A stretch of 59,900 bases of DNA from positions 1-59,900 of the forward strand of contig JAEUQE010000018.1 in assembly GCA_016789785.1 (NCBI GenBank), in the 5' to 3' direction. Shown one piece after another: positions 43,871-55,489 of the stretch. The stretch is from Bryobacterales bacterium. Lineage in GTDB: Bacteria > Acidobacteriota > Terriglobia > Bryobacterales > Bryobacteraceae. The notes beneath the pieces were generated by a model. The model was not told the origin of the DNA, did no database searches, and saw only the letters and a program-made list of their open reading frames with translations. Positions within the stretch are counted from its first letter, which is position 1. Each line of letters starts with the position of its first letter. The position numbers were made by a program, and so were the translations under genes.

Positions 43871-46800
43871 TCAGAACCGGAAACGCATCCCGAGCTGAAT
43901 GTTTCTTGGGAAGTTGAACTGCGCCACCGGAAGGAGCCCGAAGTCCGCGGCCGCTGGGTTGCCTGACGGCGCATCCCGGCGAATTGGAGTATTCGATGCA
44001 TTGAATGCTTCCGCACGGAACTCCCATTGATAGCGCTCGCCGAAGTCCACCTTCTTAGACAGCATTACGTCGAACTGCGGCGCGGAATGCGACCGGATAC
44101 TGTGGAAGCGGTTCGGCAATACGCGATACTCGTAAGGCCGCAACTGTCTCCAGCATTGGTTGAACCGGCTGCGGTCATTGAAGAACCAACTGTTCTCGGT
44201 ACGCGGTCCGGCCAGCGGGTCGCCACACAGGAACTCCCAATCGCGCCATGCGCCGTTGGGTACGCCGGACTGATAGATGAAGTTCAAGTTGGCGGTCCAA
44301 CCTCCCACCACCGCGTTGCCAACCTTGCCCAGCCCGTTCGCAAAGGCGCGGCCTTTTCCGAAAGGCAGATCCCAGATCCCGGCATAGGTGAAGTTGTGTG
44401 AGCGATCGATATCGGTGACCTGCGTGATCGGATCGCGCCACACGTAGGAGAAATCGTCCAGCCAGCGCTTCTCCATCTGCTTGGACCACGTGTAGGCCAG
44501 CACCCAGGTGAGCGCGCCACCCTTCGACCGTGCGCCCATCATGCGCTTCTCGAAACGGACCTGAAGGCCGTGATAGTAGGAGTGGCCCCATGGCGAGAGG
44601 TTGTTCGTGATGCCATCAAACTGCGGCCGCGGACGAAGCAGCAATTCACGCGAGACGTCCGGCGATGCGCCCCGGCCAACGTTCGACGGGAAGATGCCGA
44701 AAAACGGATTCGGCACCCGTGCCTGGAAGAAGTCCGGATTGGTTTGTGCCGCGTCGTACTCGGCGCGGCCCATGTTGTTGAGTGCAATGCCAACCCATTC
44801 CTTGACGGTCCGGCTGCCCACATAACTCGCCTCCAGGATCATGTTCCACGGTAACTCGCGTTCGATCGTGTACGACCATTGATAGGTGCGCGGGATGAGG
44901 CGGTTCGGCGGATCGTAAGAAACGCCAAGCCCGACGTTAGTTTCAATGCCACGGCTTGGGCCCAGCGGGCGCACGACGCCACCGGGCCAGGGATTCTCGA
45001 GCGAGTATCCGCCGGTGAGCCCCGAGCTCGGAAACTGGCCGGCGGTCAGCGTGTTGATATAGGGCGTTCCGATGGAATAGCCCGTCGCCAGATTGTTCTG
45101 CGTCGCGGTGCGATGGAAGATTCCAATGCCGCCGCGCATCACCGTGTTGTTCAATACGCGATACGCGAACCCGGCGCGCGGCTGGAGATTCGAGAGATCG
45201 GCCTGGTAGACGCGGCGCGGTTGTCCGCCCACGCCCGCAAAGGTGAGGCCGCCGCGCAATGCATCGGGTGGCGCCGGAATTTGTCTTGTGGGGTTCTGCG
45301 AAATCAGATTGCGCCACGCCGTCAGCACGGCGCCGGACGTTGGCTGCGCTGTCGAGAAATCGAAATCGCGGTTCAGACGGTTGTGAATCTCATACATGCC
45401 GAACTGAATGTCGTAGCGCAAGCCGAGGTTCAGCGTAAGCCGGGTGCTCACCTTCCAATCGTCCTGAAGGAAGAGGGCCCAGTAAGGCTCACGGCGGAAG
45501 AACGTGTCGTTGTATTGGAGATTGCCGCTTTGGATATGGCCCATCAGGAGAGACGCCACGGAACTGCCATCCAAGGCGCCCTGGCCGATGCCGGAGTACT
45601 GACGGCTCCAGTTCGAGTCGAAGCCAAGCTCGCCCGACGACCGGCCCGAAGACAGGTTGTGGCGCATGAGCTGCGCCACTTCGGAGCCATATTTCAAACT
45701 GTGCTTGCCGCGTGTTTCGGTGAAGTTGATCTGATAGTTGAGCTGTTGGCGCGAACTCTCATTGATGTACTGGTTGCCGAACATTTCGCGGAATCCGCCC
45801 ACCGTCACCCGAGGCATCAGTTTGTTCGGGAAGGTGTCCACTTGCGGGATGTTGCGGATGCCCACTTTGTCCCAGGTGAACTCGGGATCGGAGACGTCAG
45901 GGAAGTTCTCCTGGAACCGGTTGTAACTTGCCTGCATATGCAGCAATCGGGTCGGCGACAAGGTGAGGTCATACGACAGGATGTAGTTCATGTCGCGGCG
46001 GACCGTGCCGTTCATGTTGCCGAATTGCGCGGGTGGATCGAAGCCTGTCTGATCACGGAACTCGCCCCCGTCCTGGAAGGTGAACAGAAAGTTGATGCGA
46101 TTGCTATCCGTGATCACCTTGTCGTAGCGTGCCATCGGTTGCTCGTAGCGGTACTTGCCGAGATTGTCCGGGCGCGTGAAGTTATTCACCAGAGACTGCG
46201 GTTGGAAGTTCGGCGCGGGATAGAAGCCGAGGATGCGCCGCCCGATCGGCGAAATGCGCGACGCGGGGATCCGGTTGTCGGGGAACGGCTGTCGAACGAA
46301 GACACCACCCGCGCGGCAATTCGTGCCGGGATTCGTGCACGGCTGGGTGGTCATCGGATCGTAGATACGGATGACTCCCGGTTGCCCCTGAGGCACAAAG
46401 CTGCTGAAGTCGCCGTTGCGGATTTCCATGGGAGGAACACTCACGTTCGATGGAAAGGGGACGCGCTCCCGCCAGCCCTCAAACGAGAAAAACACGAAGT
46501 CCTTGTCCTTGCGGATGGGCCCGCCGATTGTGCCGCCAAACTGGTGCTGATTGCGGAAGCCGCGGCCCGTGCCCAGGGCGTTGTTCTGCCGCGTGTTCGC
46601 GTCGAGAATCCGATTGCGCCAGAAGTCGAATGCGGTTCCATGCCAGGCGTTCGTTCCTGACCTCAATGTGGTCGACACGTGACCGCCGCCGGAGCGCCCG
46701 TATTGCGAATCGTAGGTGTTCACCATCACCTTCATCTCTTCCACCGCTTCCACGTTCGGAGCGAGATTGAACGTACCGTTCGTCGAGATGGGAGCGCCGT

Positions 46801-47395
46801 TTAACAGAAACTGATTCGTGCCCGTCCGTCCACCGTTCATCGAGAAGTTGCCGTTGACATCCCACGCCCGGGTACCCGAGAAGCCCGTGGATCCGAACTC
46901 ACGCTGAGTGAACATCACGCCCGGCGAGAGCCGCATCAGCATGTAGGTCTGGCGGCCGTTGATCGGGATCTCCTGCATCTTGATCGAATCAAACACCAGG
47001 CCGCGCGAGGCGGTCGCGGTGTTGATCAACTCCTGCTCTCCAACTACGGTGATCTCTTGAGTGACCGCGCCAACCTCCAGCGTGAACGTGAGGTTCACCT
47101 TATCGGCCGTAAGCAGTACAATTCCGGTGCGCCGCTGCGTGGTGAATCCGTTGGCGGACACGGTGATCGTGTACCTGCCGGGGTCGAGGCCTGAGATTGT
47201 GTAGAGACCCGCGGGGCTGGTCTGCGCCTCGCGGCTGACGTTCGTATCTTCCTTGGTTGCTTTAATGGTTGCCCCTGGGACCGGCGACCGGCTGGCATCG
47301 AGCACGTAACCGAGAACGGTGGCTCGATAATCCTGGGCTTGGATGAATGAAGACATGAGACCGCAAAGCGCGGCCGCAGCAAACACGGCTTTCAT
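43871..47395 (-). CDS. TonB-dependent receptor, Oar-like
   Basis: 1174 residues from the ATG at 47395, which gives MKAVFAAAALCGLMSSFIQAQ as signal peptide; a GGGGG purine stretch lies just upstream. The carboxypeptidase-regulatory-like domain (RATVLGYVLDASRSPVPGAT, TSPAGLYTISGLDPGRY) covers about 20-110. The plug follows, including EIPINGRQTYMLMRLSPGVM, GGHVSTTLRSGTN at its end, and a barrel closing with LGMRFRF. It is transcribed toward the Gfo/Idh/MocA gene and divergently from the BNR-repeat protein at 47665. Ligand unknown. Confidence 0.9.
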   Translation of the reverse strand: MKAVFAAAALCGLMSSFIQAQDYRATVLGYVLDASRSPVPGATIKATKEDTNVSREAQTSPAGLYTISGLDPGRYTITVSANGFTTQRRTGIVLLTADKVNLTFTLEVGAVTQEITVVGEQELINTATASRGLVFDSIKMQEIPINGRQTYMLMRLSPGVMFTQREFGSTGFSGTRAWDVNGNFSMNGGRTGTNQFLLNGAPISTNGTFNLAPNVEAVEEMKVMVNTYDSQYGRSGGGHVSTTLRSGTNAWHGTAFDFWRNRILDANTRQNNALGTGRGFRNQHQFGGTIGGPIRKDKDFVFFSFEGWRERVPFPSNVSVPPMEIRNGDFSSFVPQGQPGVIRIYDPMTTQPCTNPGTNCRAGGVFVRQPFPDNRIPASRISPIGRRILGFYPAPNFQPQSLVNNFTRPDNLGKYRYEQPMARYDKVITDSNRINFLFTFQDGGEFRDQTGFDPPAQFGNMNGTVRRDMNYILSYDLTLSPTRLLHMQASYNRFQENFPDVSDPEFTWDKVGIRNIPQVDTFPNKLMPRVTVGGFREMFGNQYINESSRQQLNYQINFTETRGKHSLKYGSEVAQLMRHNLSSGRSSGELGFDSNWSRQYSGIGQGALDGSSVASLLMGHIQSGNLQYNDTFFRREPYWALFLQDDWKVSTRLTLNLGLRYDIQFGMYEIHNRLNRDFDFSTAQPTSGAVLTAWRNLISQNPTRQIPAPPDALRGGLTFAGVGGQPRRVYQADLSNLQPRAGFAYRVLNNTVMRGGIGIFHRTATQNNLATGYSIGTPYINTLTAGQFPSSGLTGGYSLENPWPGGVVRPLGPSRGIETNVGLGVSYDPPNRLIPRTYQWSYTIERELPWNMILEASYVGSRTVKEWVGIALNNMGRAEYDAAQTNPDFFQARVPNPFFGIFPSNVGRGASPDVSRELLLRPRPQFDGITNNLSPWGHSYYHGLQVRFEKRMMGARSKGGALTWVLAYTWSKQMEKRWLDDFSYVWRDPITQVTDIDRSHNFTYAGIWDLPFGKGRAFANGLGKVGNAVVGGWTANLNFIYQSGVPNGAWRDWEFLCGDPLAGPRTENSWFFNDRSRFNQCWRQLRPYEYRVLPNRFHSIRSHSAPQFDVMLSKKVDFGERYQWEFRAEAFNASNTPIRRDAPSGNPAAADFGLLPVAQFNFPRNIQLGMRFRF

Positions 47396-47664
47396 TTGAA
47401 ACCCCCAACACATTTTCGGGATAAGTTCCGTTACTGTTTTCCCGCTTGTCAGGAATTGTACAGCGCCGCGATGCTGTTGAAAAGGGGGAGGAGAACAGCA
47501 GGGAGGATAAGGATGCGTGACGCGTTCGGCGCAGGCAACTCGCGCCCGGTTTCCGTTATCTTCGTACTATTGCAGCGGCACTGTCTCGTCAGCGCTTCAC
47601 CAAGCCGTTGCGGAATGCCGATATGTGTGTGGGGTAACTGAATCCCTCGAAAGGATGTACCTGC

Positions 47665-50600
47665 GTGAGAGCGATCCTCGCCTTGTTATTCGTATTCACC
47701 ACTAGCGCCGCGGAACCGAACGTGCCAGTGGATCCGGTCTACTTCCAATCCCTGCACTACCGGTTGATCGGACCGCACCGGGGTGGCCGTGTAACCGCCG
47801 TTACGGGAGTGCGTTCGCAGCCTGGCACATTCTATATGGGGGCCACGGGTGGCGGTGTCTGGCGCACCACCGACTTCGGGCTCAACTGGCGGCCGATTGC
47901 CGACGGGCAGATTCCGAACGGCGCGATCGGTGCGATTGCGGTCGCCGAATCCGGCCCCAACACGATCTACGTGGCCACGGGCAGTGCTGCCATTCGCAGC
48001 AACATCATTCATGGACGCGGCGTCTACAAGTCCGAGGATGCGGGCCGCACGTGGCGGTTCATCGGGCTTCGCAATGCCGGGCAGATCGGTTCGATCCGTG
48101 TGCATCCCAAGGACCCCAACGTGGTCTACGTCGCGGCGCTGGGTCAGCCGTTCCTCCACGACACGCAGCGCGCGAGCTTCCCCTCGAACGAACGCGGCGT
48201 CTATCGTTCCAGGGACGGCGGCGCGACATGGCAGCGCGTGCTCTTCGTTAATGAACGCATTGGCGCGGTCGCGCTATCCATGAATCCTTCCGATCCGAAT
48301 GAGATCTATGCCGGTATGTGGCAGACCGAGCGCAAGCCTTGGACGATTCTGAGCGGCGGCCCTGCATCGGAGACCGGCATCTATAAAACGAACGATGGCG
48401 GCGAGACCTGGAAGCATCTCACACAGGGTCTTCCCACCACGCTGATCGGCAAGGTCGATGTGGATGTGTCGCCGGCGCGTCCGAGCCGTGTCTATGCAAT
48501 TCTCGAAGCGCCCGGCAAACAGGCTGGTGTGTATCGCTCCGACGATTCCGGCGCAACGTGGACGCAGATTTCGAGCCAGGAATCGCTCATCCAGCGGCCC
48601 TTCTACTACACCTACATCGACGCCGATCCCAAGAATCCCGACGTGGTCTACGTCAACAATCTGAGCTTCCACAAGTCCTCCGATGCGGGCAGGACCTGGA
48701 GCGTCATCCCGACGCCGCATGGCGACAACCATGGCATGTGGATTCATCCCGACCGGCCTGAGGTCTTCATCCAATCCAACGACGGCGGCGCGAATGTGAC
48801 GCAAAACGGAGGCCGCTCCTGGTCGACTATCTACAATCAACCCACGGCCGAGATCTACCAGGTGGCCGTGGACAACCAATTCCCCTATCGTGTTTATGGG
48901 GCGCAGCAGGATAACAACACGCTCATGGTTCCAAGCAATCCGGAGCGGCCCGCAAGCGCCGACGATCCCATTCAGTACTGGCAGAATGGTCCGGGTTGCG
49001 AGACTGGACCCGTGTTGCCCCATCCCACCCTTCCGCACATCATCTATGGATCCTGCAAGGGCGAGTTCAGCCGCTTGAATCTGCGCACGGGTCAGGAGAA
49101 GAACTACTGGGTGCATCCGCAGAACCGCTACGGGCATGCCTCGCGCGACATACGCTACCGGCTTCAGCGCGTCTCACCCATGGAGATCTCGCCGTTCGAT
49201 CCAAAGGTGATCTACTATGGCTCGCAGTATGTGCATCGCACCCGCGATGAAGGCGTCACGTGGGAGATCATCAGCCCGGACCTCACCGCCAATGAGCCCG
49301 ACAAACAGGGCATCTCCGGTGAGCCGATCACGCGCGACATTACGGGCGAAGAAGTCTATTCCACGCTCTATGCGATTCGCGAATCCACGCTGGAGCGCGG
49401 TGTGATCTGGGCCGGCGCCAATGATGGACCCGTGCATGTGACGCGCGACAACGGCAAGACCTGGCGCAACGTCACACCGAAGGATCTGCCTCCAGGGGGC
49501 CGCGTGCAGAACATCGAGCCATCGCCGCATCGCAAGGGCTCGGCGTATCTCGCCATCTACCGCTACCTGCTCGGCGACTTCCGACCTTATCTCTATCGCA
49601 CGGACAACTACGGTCAATCCTGGACGCTGCTCACCACGGGCTCGAACGGCATCCCCGCCGATGTTCCAACGCGTGTGGTGCGCGAGGATCCCGATCGTGC
49701 AGGCCTGCTCTATGCCGGCACCGAGTTTGGCATGTACCTCTCATTTGACAACGGCGCCCACTGGCAGAACTTCCAATTGAACCTTCCGGTCACGCCGGTC
49801 ACCGACATTCGCGTGCATCGCAAGGATCTCGTGCTCTCCACCATGGGGCGTTCGTTCTGGATCCTCGATAACCTCACCCCGCTGCATCAGCTCGATGCGA
49901 GCTTCAAGACTGCGCCGGTGCATCTGTTCCGGCCTGCTGTTGCCTATCGCACCCAGCGGCCATCGGGATTTCGCGCGGCACCCGGCGCACCGGAGTACTC
50001 GCCCGCCGGCGCGCAGATCGACTATCACTTTGCCAAGGAGCCGGAGGGCGAGATCAAGCTTGAAGTGCTCGACGCCAAGGGCAACGTCATTCGCAGCCAT
50101 TCCAGTATCGCGCCCGCAGCTACCGGAGAAGGCCGGTCACGCCGGCAAGTCGCCACAAGGCCACTCATCAAGCGTGCCGGCACGCATCGCTTCGTATGGG
50201 ATCTGCGTCACACGGGTCCCGGCGGCACAGGCGCCGGCCCTCTCACAGTGCCGGGTAACTATCAAGTGCGGCTCACCGCGGGAGGAGAACAGAAGACCGC
50301 GCCGCTCGAAGTTCGCATCGATCCGAGGCTTGCCGAAGACGGTGTGACCGGGCGCGATCTCGAAGAACAACTCACGTTCCTTTTGACGTTGCGCGACAGC
50401 ATTGCCGAAGCCCGCGCGCTTGCGGCAAAGATCGATCGGGCCGTGAAGGCGAACAAGAATCCTGATGACGGAGCCGCGCGCCGCTTGCGCGAGATCCACT
50501 CACAGCTTGTCACCGCGAGTGGTGCGTATCCGCAACACATGCTCATCGATCAGTTGTCATCCATCGTGCGCATGGCCAGCGGCGCGGATCACAAGCCCGG

Positions 50601-50682
50601 GGCATCGGCGATCGAATATCACACCGAACTCCGCAAGCAACTCGATGGCTACGCGGCCGAAGCCGAGCGTCTGATCAAGTAG
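47665..50682 (+). CDS. Large BNR/VPS10-like repeat secreted protein (sortilin/sialidase-type propeller)
   Basis: 1005 residues from a GTG at 47665, with signal peptide MRAILALLFVFTTSAA. Most of the protein is a series of BNR/Asp-box blades (VYKSEDAGRTWRFIGL, VYRSRDGGATWQRVLF, IYKTNDGGETWKHLT, VYRSDDSGATWTQIS, VHVTRDNGKTWRNVT). Such proteins are usually annotated as 'glycosyl hydrolase, BNR repeat' but lack the catalytic set of sialidases. The C-terminal part (about 780-1000) has a beta-sandwich followed by a helical stretch (RDLEEQLTFLLTLRDSIAEA). Function not known; extracellular binding or processing is plausible. It converges on another BNR protein with only 2 bases between stops. Confidence 0.82.
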   Translation: MRAILALLFVFTTSAAEPNVPVDPVYFQSLHYRLIGPHRGGRVTAVTGVRSQPGTFYMGATGGGVWRTTDFGLNWRPIADGQIPNGAIGAIAVAESGPNTIYVATGSAAIRSNIIHGRGVYKSEDAGRTWRFIGLRNAGQIGSIRVHPKDPNVVYVAALGQPFLHDTQRASFPSNERGVYRSRDGGATWQRVLFVNERIGAVALSMNPSDPNEIYAGMWQTERKPWTILSGGPASETGIYKTNDGGETWKHLTQGLPTTLIGKVDVDVSPARPSRVYAILEAPGKQAGVYRSDDSGATWTQISSQESLIQRPFYYTYIDADPKNPDVVYVNNLSFHKSSDAGRTWSVIPTPHGDNHGMWIHPDRPEVFIQSNDGGANVTQNGGRSWSTIYNQPTAEIYQVAVDNQFPYRVYGAQQDNNTLMVPSNPERPASADDPIQYWQNGPGCETGPVLPHPTLPHIIYGSCKGEFSRLNLRTGQEKNYWVHPQNRYGHASRDIRYRLQRVSPMEISPFDPKVIYYGSQYVHRTRDEGVTWEIISPDLTANEPDKQGISGEPITRDITGEEVYSTLYAIRESTLERGVIWAGANDGPVHVTRDNGKTWRNVTPKDLPPGGRVQNIEPSPHRKGSAYLAIYRYLLGDFRPYLYRTDNYGQSWTLLTTGSNGIPADVPTRVVREDPDRAGLLYAGTEFGMYLSFDNGAHWQNFQLNLPVTPVTDIRVHRKDLVLSTMGRSFWILDNLTPLHQLDASFKTAPVHLFRPAVAYRTQRPSGFRAAPGAPEYSPAGAQIDYHFAKEPEGEIKLEVLDAKGNVIRSHSSIAPAATGEGRSRRQVATRPLIKRAGTHRFVWDLRHTGPGGTGAGPLTVPGNYQVRLTAGGEQKTAPLEVRIDPRLAEDGVTGRDLEEQLTFLLTLRDSIAEARALAAKIDRAVKANKNPDDGAARRLREIHSQLVTASGAYPQHMLIDQLSSIVRMASGADHKPGASAIEYHTELRKQLDGYAAEAERLIK

Positions 50683-50684
50683 CG

Positions 50685-52067
50685 TCAATCCTGGCTGATG
50701 CGTACCGGGCGCTCGTACTCGTCCTTCATCACCGCCGGCAGTTGAAACACATCGCCCTTTTGATTGGCGAAATACAAGCGCGACTCCGAGGGCTTGAACG
50801 CATCTCCATCCGCCCACATCGCGTAGAACTCGGGGTTCGCATTCAACGGACGTCGCACGTAGGTGTGGTTGAACTTGCTGCCCGACGTAAGCACTCGTTG
50901 CTTGGTCCACTTCCTGCCGCGATCCTGGCTCACCCACATTTCGATCTCGCCGCCCGTTGCGTAGGCTTGTGGGCCCGGCGCCGTGGGTGCGATGAATCGC
51001 CACTGCCCGCCACGCTCCACATAGAGCGAACCGTGATCGTAGTTGTGATCGGTGCGTGTGATGGGCAGATAGTCCCAATCGCGGCCCGTCCAGCGCGCAG
51101 TGTGGAACGTGCGCGGATCATTCTTCGGACCCGACTCATAGCCCTTGCTGGTCAGCAGCACGATGATGGGCCGGCCCACTTCGTCATACTGCAAGTCCTT
51201 CAGATAAACCAACTGGCCTTCCTTGCGATAGTCGCGAACAAGGGCGGCATTTTCGGTTTCGCGCAAGGGTAATTGAATGCGCTTGCCATCCACGCTCTGC
51301 CAGCTCCAGCCGAGATCCTTTGTCTCCATGTAGTAGAGATTGGTGCGCGCATTGAGGCCCGTCGGCGTGGGATGCACGTCGAACGCCGTGCCCACGCGCT
51401 GCCCGTTCGGCCAACTGATCTGATAGTGGCCCATCTGCGCAAAGGCCACCAGTTGCGCGGCATTCCACTCATCGCCATCCGGGCTCATGCGCCAGTGCAG
51501 CGCCCGGCCCGATCCTTTCCCTTCCGTCAATGGCAGATAGCGCGTGTGCAGGAACAGAAAGCCCCGGCCTGAGATGTACCACGGCTGCGGATAGGAGAAG
51601 TTCGTCTCCCACATCTGCTCGAATTCATCGATTGAGTATGGCTTCTTGCTCTTGTGCACATAGGCCGGCCGCGAGGTGCCATGCGCGGCGGAGAAGATCC
51701 ACAGATAGCCGGCATCGTCGATGGACAGCGTCGGATTGTCGTGCGCGTCATCGGTCTTTTTGTTGAGCAGAATGGTGGGGCGGGGAACAGTGCCTTTGAT
51801 GTGGTCGAAGTAGCTCACCATGTGCACGAGTTCGTTGTGCTTGCCCTTGGTGGTGCCGCCGTAAACGAAGAAGGTCTTGTTGACCTGCTTGGCGTAGATG
51901 GCAATCGGCGCATGCTGCTGCGGGTAGGTGGCGAAGCCGCCGCTGTACTTGTAGACATAGGGGTCGTTGGAGGGCTGGTTGAAGTACCAGATGCCACGGT
52001 AGCCATCATCTTTTGGCAGCGGCCCGGCAGCGAGCACACTCGCGGCCAGCAACATCAAACAGTGCAT
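50685..52067 (-). CDS. BNR-4 repeat-containing secreted protein
   Basis: The start at 52067 gives MHCLMLLAASVLAAGPL, the better signal-like start; an ATG at 52085 is the alternative, and earlier in-frame codons overlap the next gene's promoter. 460 residues. Sequence such as GYRGIWYFNQPSNDPYVYKYSGG, TFFVYGGTTKGKHNELVHMV, LSIDDAGYLWIFSAAHGTSRP and GSLYVERGGQWRFIAPTAPGP matches the BNR-4 family, found with polysaccharide-degrading loci. Related to ulvan- and rhamnogalacturonan-type lyase propellers, but no catalytic residues can be assigned. Predicted periplasmic or secreted. Confidence 0.78.
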   Translation of the reverse strand: MHCLMLLAASVLAAGPLPKDDGYRGIWYFNQPSNDPYVYKYSGGFATYPQQHAPIAIYAKQVNKTFFVYGGTTKGKHNELVHMVSYFDHIKGTVPRPTILLNKKTDDAHDNPTLSIDDAGYLWIFSAAHGTSRPAYVHKSKKPYSIDEFEQMWETNFSYPQPWYISGRGFLFLHTRYLPLTEGKGSGRALHWRMSPDGDEWNAAQLVAFAQMGHYQISWPNGQRVGTAFDVHPTPTGLNARTNLYYMETKDLGWSWQSVDGKRIQLPLRETENAALVRDYRKEGQLVYLKDLQYDEVGRPIIVLLTSKGYESGPKNDPRTFHTARWTGRDWDYLPITRTDHNYDHGSLYVERGGQWRFIAPTAPGPQAYATGGEIEMWVSQDRGRKWTKQRVLTSGSKFNHTYVRRPLNANPEFYAMWADGDAFKPSESRLYFANQKGDVFQLPAVMKDEYERPVRISQD

Positions 52068-52221
52068 CCCGCTATTGTCGCTCATCGGCGCAGGCAGCGC
52101 CGGGAACTCGCGCCGGTTGCTCCTCCGGAAGGTCATTTGAAACGTGCCAAGCGGGCGAAAACCTGATATGTTGTGTATGTTCAGAAGCACGCCCAAGATC
52201 GTATTGCTTTGGAGGATCGTA

Positions 52222-53508
<1,287 letters not shown>

Positions 53509-53521
53509 CTTCCGCTCCGTC

Positions 53522-53552
53522 AGGGAGGATTCGCGTCCGGCGGATCCTCCCT
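53522..53552. terminator. Bidirectional terminator-like hairpin between convergent genes
   Basis: AGGGAGGAT (53522-53530) pairs exactly with ATCCTCCCT (53544-53552), loop 13 bases, midway between the oxidoreductase stop and the PQQ-type gene stop. Fits a shared terminator for both genes, though without a T-run. Confidence 0.55.
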
Positions 53553-53556
53553 CCAC

Positions 53557-55404
53557 TTACTCCAGCCCGAACGCCACATACTCCCCGTTGATCTTCTCCT
53601 GTGTCGCCGGAGTTAGCCCCACCTGCGCCGAGGCGCAAAACAGCACGTACTGCTTGCCATTGACTTCGTATATCGCCGGCATTCCTTCCAGCGCCGCGCC
53701 GAGTTCGTGTTCCCACAGCACCTTGCCGTCGCTCACGTCAAGCGCCCGTACTTTCTTATCGCGCGTGCCGGCGAAGAGCAATCCGCCCGCCGTCACCACG
53801 GGCCCAACCTTCGGATAATGCGTCCCGGTGTTCTTAATCCCCTTCGCGGCCAGATGCGGCACCTCTCCGAGCGGGATCTTCCAGCGAATGGTCCCTTGAT
53901 TCAAGTCATAAGCCGTGAGGGATGTCCATGGCGGCGCGATCGGCGAAAGGCCATCGCTGGCGATCATGAATCCGAAGCCGCTGTAGTAACGGTCGCCTGA
54001 CGAGGCGGCGATCAACTGCTTGTCCTGTTCGGAGTCCTTTGCCAGCTTCAACATCGCGGGTAAGTCCTTCGAAACGATATACAACAAACCGGCGGTTGGA
54101 TCCACTGCCGCGCCGCCCCAGTTCGCACCCCCGTTGTTACCCGGCATCTGCACCGTATTGCGGGTTCCCGGCGGCGTGAACATGCCCTCATTGCGAGCAC
54201 TGAGTATCTGGTCGCGAAACTTCGCCCGGTCCTCCTGGCTCAGGTATGGGCTCAAGTCATCCGCCGTGAAGGACTGCCGTGAGAATGCCGGCGGTTTTGT
54301 GGGAAACGGCTGCGTCGCCCATGTCTGCTCTCCGGGCATGTCGGTTTTCGGCACCTTTCGCTCTTCAATCGGCCACAACGGCTTGCCCGTAACGCGATCG
54401 AACACCCATACGAAACCCTGTTTCGTCGGCAGGGCGACGATGTCCACCATCTTCCCTTCGTGCCTCACTGTCAGTAACTTCGGTGCCGTCGCACCGTCGT
54501 AATCCCAGATATCGTGGTGCACCATCTGGTAATGCCAGATACGCTTTCCCGTGCGTGCGTCCAGCGCCAGCAGGCAGTCACTGAATAAGTTCGCGCCGGT
54601 CCGGTCCGCGCCATAGAAGTTATACTTCGCACTTGCGGTGGGAAGGTAGACAATGCCGCGCTTCTCATCCACGGAAAGCTCGCCCCACACATTCGCACCG
54701 CCCACCGTTTTCCAAGCGTCCTTGGGCCATGTATCGTAACCGGACTCGCCCGGACGCGGAACCGTATGAAAGGCCCACACCAGCTTCCCCGACCTTACAT
54801 CGAAAGCTCTCACATCCCCAGGCGCCGAACCATAGCCCTGATTGGTCGCCGAGCCAAGGATAATCAGATCCTCGAATACCCGTCCCGGCGTGGTCGACTG
54901 CACCAGCCGGATGGCTTTCGGGTCACGGTCGAGGCCTTCTTTCAGATCCACCTTGCCGCCATCGCCGAACGTGGGAATCAGCTTGCCGGTCCTTGCGTCC
55001 AGCGCCCGCAGCGCATGGTTGCTGCAAAACAACAGGCGCCGTTCGGAGCGATCCCGGCTCTCCCAATAATTAAGCCCGCGATTGGTGATGACTACCGTGC
55101 CGGGCTCGGGCGTGTAAGTCCAGATCTCTTTGCCGGTCCCAGCGTCCAGGGCCACAATCGAGTTCTTCTTCGCCAGCACGTAGGCGGTGTTGCCGACCAC
55201 CAGCGGATTGAAGAAGTACTTGTTGTTGTCTCCGGTCGGGTAACGCCACAGCACTTTGAGCTTGGCGGCGTTCGAGCGGGTGATCTGCTTCAGTGCCGAA
55301 TACTGTGCCGAGTCGGCGGAGCCGCCGTAGTCCTGCCATGTCTTGTAGTCATGCGCCAGGAGAGGAATGGGGAGAATCGCCAGGGCAAGCCAGAGGGAAC
55401 GCAT
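53557..55404 (-). CDS. PQQ-dependent dehydrogenase-type (quinoprotein) protein
   Basis: 615 residues from the ATG at 55404 (signal peptide MRSLWLALAILPIPLLA). The N-terminal KTWQDYGGSADSAQYSALKQI and a set of propeller motifs such as IVALDAGTGKEIWTY, LLALDARTGKRIWHY and VRALDVSDGKVLWEHE are typical of PQQ dehydrogenases. MVHHDIWDYDGATAP resembles the glucose/alcohol dehydrogenase site that holds the catalytic Asp and Ca. No CxxCH haem site is present, so electrons would pass to another carrier. Periplasmic; substrate probably a sugar or alcohol. Divergent from the alpha/beta hydrolase. Confidence 0.88.
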   Translation of the reverse strand: MRSLWLALAILPIPLLAHDYKTWQDYGGSADSAQYSALKQITRSNAAKLKVLWRYPTGDNNKYFFNPLVVGNTAYVLAKKNSIVALDAGTGKEIWTYTPEPGTVVITNRGLNYWESRDRSERRLLFCSNHALRALDARTGKLIPTFGDGGKVDLKEGLDRDPKAIRLVQSTTPGRVFEDLIILGSATNQGYGSAPGDVRAFDVRSGKLVWAFHTVPRPGESGYDTWPKDAWKTVGGANVWGELSVDEKRGIVYLPTASAKYNFYGADRTGANLFSDCLLALDARTGKRIWHYQMVHHDIWDYDGATAPKLLTVRHEGKMVDIVALPTKQGFVWVFDRVTGKPLWPIEERKVPKTDMPGEQTWATQPFPTKPPAFSRQSFTADDLSPYLSQEDRAKFRDQILSARNEGMFTPPGTRNTVQMPGNNGGANWGGAAVDPTAGLLYIVSKDLPAMLKLAKDSEQDKQLIAASSGDRYYSGFGFMIASDGLSPIAPPWTSLTAYDLNQGTIRWKIPLGEVPHLAAKGIKNTGTHYPKVGPVVTAGGLLFAGTRDKKVRALDVSDGKVLWEHELGAALEGMPAIYEVNGKQYVLFCASAQVGLTPATQEKINGEYVAFGLE

Positions 55405-55489
55405 CGCTCCATCATGCCGCATCGTGACGGCCAGGTGCTGGTAACCCCTCCCATGATCTGTTCCGTCCGGAATTCTCGCCCTAATCAAT

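Noticed and set aside
43633..44016. 128-codon extension of the Gfo/Idh/MocA gene
   Set aside because: Runs into the receptor gene and passes over the AGGAG site and Tat signal that define the start at 43632.
44879..46660. 593-codon plus-strand open frame inside the receptor gene at 43871-47395
   Set aside because: The opposite strand encodes a full TonB-dependent receptor with signal peptide and plug; this frame has no recognisable domain.
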